Source: Oscillospiraceae bacterium (GTDB taxonomy: Bacteria > Bacillota > Clostridia > Oscillospirales > Oscillospiraceae). From it: a stretch of 52,943 bases of DNA. Shown here piece by piece: positions 43,511 to 50,902 of this stretch. Positions within the stretch are counted from its first letter, which is position 1, and each line of letters begins with the position of its first letter. Position numbers and translations under genes: made by a program. Location: contig JAFXUU010000104.1 in NCBI GenBank assembly GCA_017524845.1, forward strand, positions 1 through 52,943. Reading direction: 5' to 3'. The notes beneath the pieces were generated by a model, which saw nothing but the letters and a program-made list of their open reading frames with translations, was not told the DNA's origin and searched no databases.

Positions 43511-44986
43511 CTACAGCAGGATGCAGATCATGCCGTTGGCTCCCTCGTTCACGATGCGCTGCAGGGCCTCCTGGAGCTTAAAGCGGCTGTCCTCCGGCAG
43601 ACGCTTGATCTTGGCCTGCAGGCCCTCGGAGGCGATGTCGTAGAGGCTCTTGCCGAAGACGTTGGATTCCCAGATCTTTCCCGTGTCCCCCTCGAATTCC
43701 TGCAGCAGATAGTTGATCACGTCCTCGCTCTGCTTTCCCCCGGCGATGGCGGGGGAGACCTCCGTCTCGATGTTGGCCAGGATCATGTGGATGCTGGGGG
43801 CGCTGGCCTTGAGGCGCACGCTGTATTTGCCGCCCTGCCGCACGATCTCCGGCTCGGCCAGCTTCAGCTCCGATGCCTCCGGCAGCACCACTCCATAGCC
43901 CTTCTCCCGCACCTCCCGCAGCGCGCCGCTGACCCGGTCGTATTCCCGGCGGATGCGCCCCGCGTCCGTCAGCAGCCCCAGCAGGTCCCCGTCGCCGGAA
44001 ACGGCCACCCCGCTCTCCTCCGTCAGGATGCGGTAGAAAAGACTTCTCGGCAGCTCCGCCCGGATGCGGGCGCAGCCCGTGTCCGGCCGCAGGGAAGCGA
44101 CCTCCGCGCGCTCCACGTTTTCCGCCAGGGCGAAGCGGGCCGCGGCGGTCTCCGCGTCCCGCAGCCGCCGGAGATCGGCGCAGGCCTCCCGGAGGGAACC
44201 GTAGAGGGCCGATTTCAGGGGATGCGCGGGCGGCAGGGCGTCCAGCCACTCGGGGAGGTCGACGCCCAGCTCCGCTATGGGAAATTCCCGCAGGGCCGCC
44301 CCCAGGATGCCGCTCACGTCCGCCTCGGTGAGATGCAGACAGGAGACCGCCACGCAGTCCACGGAGTATTTTTCCTCCAGCTCCCGGCGCAGGGCCTGCG
44401 CCGCCGGGGCGGCGGGGTCGGCGGCGTTCAGCACCAGGATGAAGGGCTTGCCCAGGGCCTTCAGCTCCGCCACGGCCCGCTCCTCCGCGGGGACGTAGCT
44501 CTCCCGGGGGATCTCCGTGATGCTCCCGTCGGTGGTCATGACGACGCCGACGGTGGAGTGCTCCGCGATCACCCGCCGGGTCCCGACCTCGGCGGCCTCC
44601 GCCATGGTGATTTCCCGGTCGAACCAGGGGGTGGTCACCATCCGGGGCTCCCCCTCCTCGTCCGTGCCCGCGGCTCCGTCCACCAGATAGCCCACGCTGT
44701 CGATGAGGCGCACGGAGAATTCGGCGCCCCCTGCCCGGATCTCCACGGCCTCCTCCGGGACGAATTTCGGCTCGCTGGTCATCACCGTGCGGCCGGAGCC
44801 GCTCTGAGGCAGCTCATCCCGCGCCCGCTCCCGCAGATAGGGGTCCTCGATGCCGGGGATCACCAGCGTCTCCATAAACCGCTTGATGAAGGTGGATTTG
44901 CCCGTCCGGACCGGCCCCACCACGCCGATGTAAATGTTGCCGCCCGTGCGGACGGCCATATCCCGATAGATGCTGTGCGTATCCAA
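43511..44986 (-). CDS. spoIVA: Stage IV sporulation protein A (spore coat morphogenetic ATPase)
   Basis: 491 residues from TTG 44986, essentially the same length as B. subtilis SpoIVA (492). With this start the Walker A lysine of 'GPVRTGKSTFIKRFM' falls at residue 30, as in B. subtilis. 'IYRDMAVRTGGNIYIGVVG' is the typical N-terminus. The C-terminus 'IVNEGANGMICILL' matches the family's conserved end used for forespore-membrane localisation through SpoVM. SpoIVA polymerises with ATP hydrolysis to form the coat basement layer around the forespore. The frame is open up to 45040, but that part is not conserved; GGAGGG lies 8 bases before the TTG. A sigma-E-like -10 lies upstream. Confidence 0.95.
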   Translation of the reverse strand: MDTHSIYRDMAVRTGGNIYIGVVGPVRTGKSTFIKRFMETLVIPGIEDPYLRERARDELPQSGSGRTVMTSEPKFVPEEAVEIRAGGAEFSVRLIDSVGYLVDGAAGTDEEGEPRMVTTPWFDREITMAEAAEVGTRRVIAEHSTVGVVMTTDGSITEIPRESYVPAEERAVAELKALGKPFILVLNAADPAAPAAQALRRELEEKYSVDCVAVSCLHLTEADVSGILGAALREFPIAELGVDLPEWLDALPPAHPLKSALYGSLREACADLRRLRDAETAAARFALAENVERAEVASLRPDTGCARIRAELPRSLFYRILTEESGVAVSGDGDLLGLLTDAGRIRREYDRVSGALREVREKGYGVVLPEASELKLAEPEIVRQGGKYSVRLKASAPSIHMILANIETEVSPAIAGGKQSEDVINYLLQEFEGDTGKIWESNVFGKSLYDIASEGLQAKIKRLPEDSRFKLQEALQRIVNEGANGMICILL

Positions 44987-45048
44987 GAGCGATCCCTCCG
45001 TCAATTCCGCTTGGGCGGAAGGGACGCGCCCTCCCTTCACCCTGCCCC

Positions 45049-45057
45049 ATGTGTATG
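45049..45057 (-). promoter_or_regulatory. Candidate sigma-E -10 element of spoIVA
   Basis: On the - strand the sequence reads CATACACAT (45057-45049), close to the sigma-E -10 consensus CATACANT. It lies about 60 bases upstream of the spoIVA start. I do not see a good sigma-E -35 at 14-15 bp, so this rests on one half-site and the known sigma-E control of spoIVA in Bacillus. Confidence 0.35.
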
Positions 45058-45117
45058 CCCGCCGGTACCGGGAAAGAACCGCCGCCTTGCAGGGAATTGA
45101 CCTTTGTCAGGGAACGA

Positions 45118-45225
45118 ATATGACGGATTACAGAGGAAAAACAGCATTCCCGTCTTGCTATTTTCTGACGGAAGTCTTATAATACTGCCGTTGGTAACCC
45201 AAGGCGAACTTCCGTCATATGACGG
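45118..45225 (+). promoter_or_regulatory. Promoter and repeated TGACGG operator-like sites upstream of the phosphoesterase gene
   Basis: The 346-base divergent gap 44987-45332 holds regulatory sequence only. TTGCTA (45155-45160), 17 bp, TATAAT (45178-45183) is a good sigma-A promoter for the rightward gene. ATATGACGG occurs at 45118-45126 and again at 45217-45225, and CTGACGGAA lies in the promoter spacer (45165-45173). The third site is part of a perfect palindrome, CCGTCATATGACGG (45212-45225), in the leader. The pattern suggests binding sites for an unidentified regulator. The leader (about 45190-45332) shows no riboswitch that I recognise. Confidence 0.55.
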
Positions 45226-45332
45226 TTTTCCGAAGAAAATCCCGCCTGTTTCCCGGCTGACCGCGATCCCCCGAGGCGTAAGGAACAGACGGATTTTTGA
45301 TTCTGCAAATTCTAATAAGAAGGAGAAGAAAC

Positions 45333-47636
45333 ATGAGAACTGGCAAACGATTCTGGTCTCTTCTGCTGGCGCTCGTCCTGGTGGTTTCGCTCATGGGCGG
45401 AGCCTTCGTGGCCGGCGCTGTGGAGGAAGCGGGTCCCTATGAGAAGGCGGCTTCTCTGGACAAGGGCAGCGAGTACCTGATCGCCACCGAGTATGAGGGC
45501 AAGACCTTCGCTCTCACCTGTGTCGACAGCGTGCTTGGCGCGATGGAGATCGCCGTGGACGGGGACGCCGTCGCCGCGGCGGACAACACCGCCCTCTGGG
45601 TCCCCGACGGGTCCAATCACCTGGAAAGCAAGACCAACCCCGGCAAGTTCATCTTCGCCGGCTCCGGCGGCTTCATGGTGTGGGACAGCAGCATGCTGCG
45701 GGACTTCGTGTATGACGCGGCTTCCGAGACCGTGAAGCTCCACACCAAGTACTGGCTCACCTTCGACGGCGCCAAGTTCGACCAGACCGAGGATCAGGCC
45801 AAGGCCTGCAAGGTCCTGCTCTACGCCAAGGCCGGCGCCGCCGCTGCCGAGCCCGCCGAGGAAGCCCCCGCCATGTCCATTTTCGATTATCCCCATCCCG
45901 AAACGGTCCGCCGCAGCGCGGTCAAGAATGCCGACGGGTCCATCACCCTGGCCTTCTCCTCCGACACCCACTATGACGGCGCGAACCTCAACCTGAAGAC
46001 CTGGATGGAGGCGTCCGAGGCCGAGGTCGGCTACATCGACGCCATGGGCTTCTGCGGCGACATGGGCTCCGCCTACGCCTCCACTGCGGACGAATTCTGG
46101 AGCTACGCCGGCGCCACCATGGCATATGTGGACAGCCGCATCGCCGACGGCAAGGTGGGCGACGCCATCTATACCACCGGCAACCACGAGTGGTTCCCCT
46201 ACGCCGGCGGCAACTACTCTGCCGAGTATGACAACTACGATGCCGCGAAGCGGCTGCAGATCTTCGGCGAAGGCCTGGTGACCGACGACTACATCATCTA
46301 CTGCTTCGGCGCCGGCGAATCCGCCGTTGGTTTCGTGTATGAGTATCGGCAGGACGAGATCGACGCCTTTGCCGCCTATCTGGAAACTGCGCCCACCGAT
46401 ATCCCCATCTTCGTGCTGACCCACTATCCGCTGCATCGGTGGCTGGGCCGCGGCGAAGAGCGCTACCAGAAGAACGCCGCGGAGATCATCGACCTCCTGA
46501 ACGATCATCCCAACCTGGTCGTCCTCTGGGGCCACAACCACAGCGACTTCGACGACAACTACTATGCTCCCAAGTTCCCCGGGGATGAGATCGTCATCAG
46601 CCCCGAGGGCGAGACCAAGACCATCAACTTCACCTATCTGGCTGCCGGCTGCACCGCCGACACCGAGTACACCGGCCCCAGCGCCGGCTCCGCCAGCGTC
46701 ATGAACAAGGGCCTGATCGTCACCATCAAGGCCGACGGCACCATGGATTACAACTACGTCACCATCGACGGGCAGCTCATGCACATCGACGGCCCCTGGC
46801 TGGTCCGCTTCCGCGGCGGCTTCGACAACTACGAGGTTTTTGACTCCCAGTATGTGGATAACGGCCAGACTCCCGCGCCCGTCGAGGCCCCCGCGGTCGA
46901 TGGCTACGCCTTCGACGGCTGGTATACCTGGAATAACGGCGCCGAGGCTGCGTTCGACTTCGCCGCCCCCATCACCAGGAACATCCTGGTCACTGCCAAG
47001 TACGCCAAGGTCCTCGCGCCTGTGGCCGCGCCCAACGCGGCGGACTGCGTGACCGTCAAGCCCAGCGCCGCCTTCAACGGGCAGAGCCTGACCATGACGG
47101 CCGCCGGCGTGGGCGACCGGATCACGGTGTTCGATCTGGCCTCCATCGGCTACGGCACCGGCATCGAGTACGGCTTCTGGTTTGCTCCCGACGGCGTCGT
47201 CTCCTTCGACAAGGATGCGACCCTGTACTATCAGGGTTCCCCCACGGACTTCACGCTGAAGGCAGGGGAGTTCTACAGCGTCGCCGGTCTGGGCGAGCAC
47301 TATCTGCAGCTGGACGACGGGAGCATGCTCCTTCTCCTTGAGAACGAAGCTCCGGGCAACTTTGCCAGCCTGCCCGGCGACCAGCCCTTCTCCGCCTTCC
47401 CCGGCACCGCAGGTGCGGCAGAGCCTGCTCCCGCCGAGCCTGCTCCCGCTCCCGCTTCGGAGCCCGCTCCCGCAGCCGGCCAGACCTACACCGTCGTTCC
47501 GGGCGACAACCTCTGGAAGATCGCCCAGAAGTTCTACGGCACCGGCTTCAAGTGGGACGTGATCTACAAGGCCAACGCCGCGAGCATCCGCAATCCCAGC
47601 CTCATCTACGCCGGCCAGGTCCTGCAGATCCCCTGA
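45333..47636 (+). CDS. Secreted metallophosphoesterase with InlB-like repeat and C-terminal LysM
   Basis: 767 residues from ATG 45333 (AAGGAG upstream). Residues 1-31 are a signal peptide ending in AGA. About 35-180 is a beta-rich N-terminal domain. About 200-480 is a calcineurin-like phosphoesterase with 'SSDTHYDG', 'YTTGNHEWF', 'VLTHYPLHRW' and 'VLWGHNHSDFDD' as metal ligands. About 520-570 resembles an InlB / Listeria-Bacteroides repeat ('YAFDGWYTWNNGAEAAFDF'). A Pro/Ala/Glu-rich spacer precedes a LysM domain at about 723-767 ('TYTVVPGDNLWKIAQKFYG'), which binds peptidoglycan. It is thus probably a cell-wall-bound extracellular phosphatase or nucleotidase; the substrate is not known. Codon choice is less GC-extreme than its neighbours. 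Confidence 0.85.
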   Translation: MRTGKRFWSLLLALVLVVSLMGGAFVAGAVEEAGPYEKAASLDKGSEYLIATEYEGKTFALTCVDSVLGAMEIAVDGDAVAAADNTALWVPDGSNHLESKTNPGKFIFAGSGGFMVWDSSMLRDFVYDAASETVKLHTKYWLTFDGAKFDQTEDQAKACKVLLYAKAGAAAAEPAEEAPAMSIFDYPHPETVRRSAVKNADGSITLAFSSDTHYDGANLNLKTWMEASEAEVGYIDAMGFCGDMGSAYASTADEFWSYAGATMAYVDSRIADGKVGDAIYTTGNHEWFPYAGGNYSAEYDNYDAAKRLQIFGEGLVTDDYIIYCFGAGESAVGFVYEYRQDEIDAFAAYLETAPTDIPIFVLTHYPLHRWLGRGEERYQKNAAEIIDLLNDHPNLVVLWGHNHSDFDDNYYAPKFPGDEIVISPEGETKTINFTYLAAGCTADTEYTGPSAGSASVMNKGLIVTIKADGTMDYNYVTIDGQLMHIDGPWLVRFRGGFDNYEVFDSQYVDNGQTPAPVEAPAVDGYAFDGWYTWNNGAEAAFDFAAPITRNILVTAKYAKVLAPVAAPNAADCVTVKPSAAFNGQSLTMTAAGVGDRITVFDLASIGYGTGIEYGFWFAPDGVVSFDKDATLYYQGSPTDFTLKAGEFYSVAGLGEHYLQLDDGSMLLLLENEAPGNFASLPGDQPFSAFPGTAGAAEPAPAEPAPAPASEPAPAAGQTYTVVPGDNLWKIAQKFYGTGFKWDVIYKANAASIRNPSLIYAGQVLQIP

Positions 47637-47668
47637 TACCGGCCATAGGAAAACCCGGAAATATCGAA

Positions 47669-47700
47669 CCGGACGCCCGCATCGCGGGCGTCCGGCTTGT
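47669..47700. terminator. Terminator between convergent genes
   Basis: A 12-bp perfect stem, CCGGACGCCCGC (47669-47680) with GCGGGCGTCCGG (47684-47695), has a 3-base loop and is followed by CTTGTTCC on the + strand and TTCGATATTTCC on the - strand. It probably serves both the phosphoesterase gene and the reductase gene. Confidence 0.75.
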
Positions 47701-47717
47701 TCCATTCGGTCTGTATA

Positions 47718-49652
47718 TCAGATCGCTCTGGCGACGGTGTCCGCCGCGGAGGTGGCGCTCATGATGTTGGCGGGGCTCACGCAGTCGCCCAGGAGGTAGA
47801 ACTCCGGCGCGCAGGCGTAGAGGGCGGCGGCCGCCTCCCGCTGGGGCTTCTGGCCCACGGCGTAGATCACCGTGTCGGCGGGGAAGAGCCTGCCGTTTCC
47901 GATTACGCCCTCGGCGGTGATCTCCTCGGCCCTGGTGGAGAGGTTGACGCCGATCCCGTATTTGGCGATCTCCACGTCCAGGGCCTTCATGTGCAGGTTG
48001 TTCCCGCCGTCGCTCACGTGGTCCAGCATCTCCACCAGCTCCACCTTTTTGCCCAGCATGGAAAGGTAGATGCCCAGCTCGATGCCCACGAGGCCCGCGC
48101 CCAGGATCACGACCTTATCGCCGCATTCCTCCGGATGGGTGTAAGCGTATTCGGCGGCGAGGACGTTAGAACCGTCGATGCCGGGGATGGGGGGCTTCAC
48201 GGGCCGGGCGCCGGTGGCGGCGATGATGACGTCCGGCTTCAAAGCTTCGGCCGCCGCGGGGGTGACCTCCGTGTTCAGGCGGATATCCACGCCCGCCCGG
48301 GCGAGGCGGAAGGCCTGCTGATTGAGGTATTCGTCCAGCTTCGCCTTGAAGGGCACGCTGCGCTCGCAGCGCAGGGTGCCGCCCAGCTCGCCGGTCTTCT
48401 CGCAGAGGATGACCTTGTGGCCCCGCTCCGCCGCGGTCAGCGCGGCCTGCATGCCGCCCACGCCGCCGCCGGCCACCAGCACGGTCTTGACCTTCTTCAC
48501 GGGCACGGGCACGGCGTATTCCTTCTCCCGGCCGATCTCCGGGTTGATGGCGCAGTGGAACTGGCCGGTGTGCAGCAGGCCGGAGAAGCAGGCCAGGCAG
48601 CGCATGCACTTGCGCACTTCTCCGTCCTCGCCGGCGCGGATCTTGTTCACCAGGTCCGGGTCTGCCATGAGGCCCCGGGCGATCTCCACCACGTCCACCT
48701 TGCCGGAGGCCACCAGCTCCTCCATGATCTCGGGGTTCCCGTGGGCGCCCACGGTGGCCACGGGGGTGCTCACGTGCTTCTTGATGGCCTCGGCATAGAC
48801 GGCGTTGCAGCCGTCGGCCAGGAACATGCTGGGGTGCGTCACGGTGAAGACCTCGCTGACCTCGTGGCTGCCGGCAGAAACGTGGATCAGGTCGCAGTGC
48901 CCGTCGATCTGCTTCGCGATCCGGATGCCCTCCTCAATGTCGTAGCCGCCGGCGTAGCATTCGCTGCCGGAGATGCGCACCTCGATGGGGAACTTCGGAC
49001 CGACTGCCTTGCGGATGGAGTCCAGAATGGCGACCACGATCCGCGCCCGGTTCTCGATGTCGGGGCCGCCCCACCGATCCTTCCGGGTGTTGAGGGTGGG
49101 GGAGAGGAACTGGCTCAGCAGCCAGCCGTGGCCGGCGTGGACCGTCACCATGCCGAAGCCGCAGCGCTTGGCGAAGGCGGCTGCCTGCCCGTATTTGCGG
49201 ATGGTGCGCTCGATGCGCGCTTCGTCCATGGCCAGGACGATCCGCCCGCTTTCCTCGCATTCCACGGGCCCGAAGGCGAGTCCCCGGCTGGCCTCGCCCG
49301 TCAGGCCGGAGTTGCGGTTGGAATACATGCCCGCATGCTGCAGCTCCACGCTGGCCACCGCCCCGTAGCGGCGGATCTCGTCCGCGCAGCGGGCGAGGCC
49401 GTTCAGGTGGAAGGGATCGTCCAGCTTGATCTGATGGCTGGGGATGCCGTAGTCCGTATCCACCTGGCATTCGCCCAGGGTCACGGCGGCGGCGCCGCCC
49501 CTTGCCTTGCGGGCGTAGTACGAGGCGGCCTCGGGGGGAAGGGTGCCGTCCGCATATTCGTCCATCCATCCGGTGGGGGCGGCGAAGATGCGGTTCCGGA
49601 AGATCGTTCCCGCGAGCTCGATGGGCTCAAAGATGTGGGGGTATTTCAGCAT
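47718..49652 (-). CDS. NADH:flavin oxidoreductase / 2-enoate reductase-like (OYE-Fe/S-FAD) protein
   Basis: 644 residues from ATG 49652 (GGAAAGGA upstream); the frame is open 24 codons further but that part contains the promoter. N-terminal TIM barrel of the Old Yellow Enzyme class ('IFEPIELAGTIFRNRIFAAP', 'HAGHGWLLSQFLSPTLNTRKD'). The 4Fe-4S cysteines are in 'CMRCLACFSG' and 'FHCAINPEIG' (about 347-370). The C-terminal half has a dinucleotide fold 'VLVAGGGVGGMQAAL' and a second one 'VVILGAGLVGIELG'. The layout is that of 2,4-dienoyl-CoA reductase, 2-enoate reductases and the bile-acid BaiCD/BaiH enzymes. The substrate is probably an alpha,beta-unsaturated acid or CoA ester; it cannot be fixed further. 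Confidence 0.9.
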   Translation of the reverse strand: MLKYPHIFEPIELAGTIFRNRIFAAPTGWMDEYADGTLPPEAASYYARKARGGAAAVTLGECQVDTDYGIPSHQIKLDDPFHLNGLARCADEIRRYGAVASVELQHAGMYSNRNSGLTGEASRGLAFGPVECEESGRIVLAMDEARIERTIRKYGQAAAFAKRCGFGMVTVHAGHGWLLSQFLSPTLNTRKDRWGGPDIENRARIVVAILDSIRKAVGPKFPIEVRISGSECYAGGYDIEEGIRIAKQIDGHCDLIHVSAGSHEVSEVFTVTHPSMFLADGCNAVYAEAIKKHVSTPVATVGAHGNPEIMEELVASGKVDVVEIARGLMADPDLVNKIRAGEDGEVRKCMRCLACFSGLLHTGQFHCAINPEIGREKEYAVPVPVKKVKTVLVAGGGVGGMQAALTAAERGHKVILCEKTGELGGTLRCERSVPFKAKLDEYLNQQAFRLARAGVDIRLNTEVTPAAAEALKPDVIIAATGARPVKPPIPGIDGSNVLAAEYAYTHPEECGDKVVILGAGLVGIELGIYLSMLGKKVELVEMLDHVSDGGNNLHMKALDVEIAKYGIGVNLSTRAEEITAEGVIGNGRLFPADTVIYAVGQKPQREAAAALYACAPEFYLLGDCVSPANIMSATSAADTVARAI

Positions 49653-49702
49653 ATGTCTCGTCCTTTCCGGGCGGCGTGGCCGCCGAGTTTTCTCTATTGT
49701 AC

Positions 49703-49731
49703 AGTATACCATTCCCCGCTTCACTTTTCAA
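49703..49731 (-). promoter_or_regulatory. Promoter of the OYE-type reductase gene
   Basis: On the - strand: TTGAAA (49726-49731), 17 bp, TATACT (49703-49708). It overlaps the opposite-facing promoter at 49720-49748. Confidence 0.75.
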
Positions 49732-49748
49732 CGCGCTTATGCTAGAAT
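49720..49748 (+). promoter_or_regulatory. Promoter of the YitT-type gene
   Basis: TTCACT (49720-49725), 17 bp, TAGAAT (49743-49748). Its -35 box lies within the spacer of the leftward promoter, and the leftward -35 lies in its spacer. Confidence 0.55.
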
Positions 49749-49802
49749 GCCCCGGGAAGAATAACGGGGCGAAGAACGGATAATCTGAGGGAGGAGCGGA
49801 GC

Positions 49803-50711
49803 ATGAAGAAGGATTGGGGGGCTTTCGGCGTGCAGATGGTGAAAAAGCTGCTGTTCATCTTTATGGGCAACCTCTGCTATGCCCTGGCCATCAATCTCTT
49901 TCTGAAGCCGAACCGCATCGCCGCCGGCGGCTTCGCGGGCCTCGCCATCGCCCTGAACCCCTGGCTCCACGTGCCCACAGGCGTCTTCGTGCTGATCCTG
50001 TCCGCGCCTCTTTTCGTCTGGGCCGTGTTCGTGAAGGGCTGGAGCTTCATGCTCCTGGGCCTCGCGGGCTCGGTGCTCTACACCTTCGAGGTGGATATCT
50101 CCGCCCTCTTCCTGCCCGCTGTGACCCACGATCTGCTCCTGGCCGCCCTCTGCGGCGGCGCCCTCAACGGCCTGGCCGCCATCTGCTTCCTGGAGGCGGA
50201 GACCAATTCCGGCGGCACGGATCTCCTGGCCCGGCTGCTGCTGACGAGGCATCGCAATCTCTCCCTGGGGACCATGTTCCTCTTCTGCGACGGGGCGGTG
50301 GTGCTGGTGTCCATGCTGGTGGAGAAAAACCTGGAGATCGGCATCTACGGGGCCATCGGCATCATCGTCAGCTCCTTCGTGGGGGATAAGCTCATCGCGG
50401 GCATGAACCGGGCCAGCGTCTACTATATCATCCCCTCCGGCCCGGCGGAGCCCATCGCCGAGGGGATCATGTCGGAGCTGCAGCGGGGCGTCACCGCCCT
50501 GCAGGGCCGGGGCATGTACGCCGACACGGAGCGGCAGGTGCTCATGACCGTGGTGAAGCCCGCCCAGGGCTACAAGGTCAAGGCCCTGGTGAAGCGCATC
50601 GACCCCGGGGCCTTCGTCTTCATGGCCCGCGCCGCCGAGGTGGCGGGGGAGGGCTTCGTGGACGTGGACGCCTCCGCCAGCATCGAAAGGAAAAAGGATA
50701 AGCGGAAATAA
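49803..50711 (+). CDS. YitT family membrane protein
   Basis: 302 residues. Five to six hydrophobic segments in residues 10-205 form the YitT/DUF161 membrane part ('NLFLKPNRIAAGGFAGLA', 'SGGTDLLARLL', 'GIYGAIGIIVSSFVGDKL'). The last 90 residues are a soluble DUF2179 domain ('GVTALQGRGMY', 'LMTVVKPAQGYKVKALVKRIDPGAFVF'). The family is widespread in Firmicutes with no established transport substrate. GGGAGGAGC precedes ATG 49803. Lys/Arg-rich C-terminal tail. Confidence 0.9.
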   Translation: MKKDWGAFGVQMVKKLLFIFMGNLCYALAINLFLKPNRIAAGGFAGLAIALNPWLHVPTGVFVLILSAPLFVWAVFVKGWSFMLLGLAGSVLYTFEVDISALFLPAVTHDLLLAALCGGALNGLAAICFLEAETNSGGTDLLARLLLTRHRNLSLGTMFLFCDGAVVLVSMLVEKNLEIGIYGAIGIIVSSFVGDKLIAGMNRASVYYIIPSGPAEPIAEGIMSELQRGVTALQGRGMYADTERQVLMTVVKPAQGYKVKALVKRIDPGAFVFMARAAEVAGEGFVDVDASASIERKKDKRK

Positions 50712-50722
50712 CGCCGCTTTGC

Positions 50723-50800
50723 GGCATGCTCCTCATCAGTCATCCGTCCAGCGGGCAGCGGCGGCGCGAAGCGCCGGATGAGGGGCAGCGTGCAAGGCGG
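50723..50800. repeat. Imperfect inverted repeat, probable degenerate copy of the intergenic repeat family
   Basis: GCATGCTCCTCATC near 50723 faces GGATGAGGGGCAGCGTGC near 50777-50794, with inner GGCGC/GCGCC pairs. The GGATGAGGGGC end resembles the GGCTGAGGG arm end of the element at 8051-8172. A very short hairpin GCCGC/GCGGC at 50713-50725 directly after the YitT stop may aid termination. Confidence 0.4.
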
Positions 50801-50817
50801 CTGCGCGTTGAATCCAA

Positions 50818-50879
50818 CTGCCGGTTGATTTCTACTGTCGGTTGCCTCTCTTGCGTCCAACCGGCCCATCTGCCACAAT
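50818..50879 (+). promoter_or_regulatory. Promoter and candidate operator of the first XRE regulator
   Basis: TTGCGT (50851-50856), 17 bp, CACAAT (50874-50879). Just upstream are direct repeats CTGCCGGTTG (50818-50827) and CTGTCGGTTG (50835-50844), 17 bp apart, and the inverted CAACCGG (50858-50864) lies in the promoter spacer. The arrangement suggests autoregulation by the adjacent HTH protein. Confidence 0.45.
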
Positions 50880-50902
50880 GACGGCGAAAGGAGGTCATCC
50901 AT

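Noticed and set aside
44987-45040. N-terminal extension of SpoIVA to an upstream ATG at 45040
   Set aside because: The extra 18 residues are not part of the family; TTG 44986 has a proper ribosome-binding site and puts the Walker A lysine at residue 30 and the length at 491.
45184-45332. Possible riboswitch in the long leader of the phosphoesterase gene
   Set aside because: No recognisable aptamer core and no terminator/antiterminator pair; only a 14-bp palindrome better explained as an operator.
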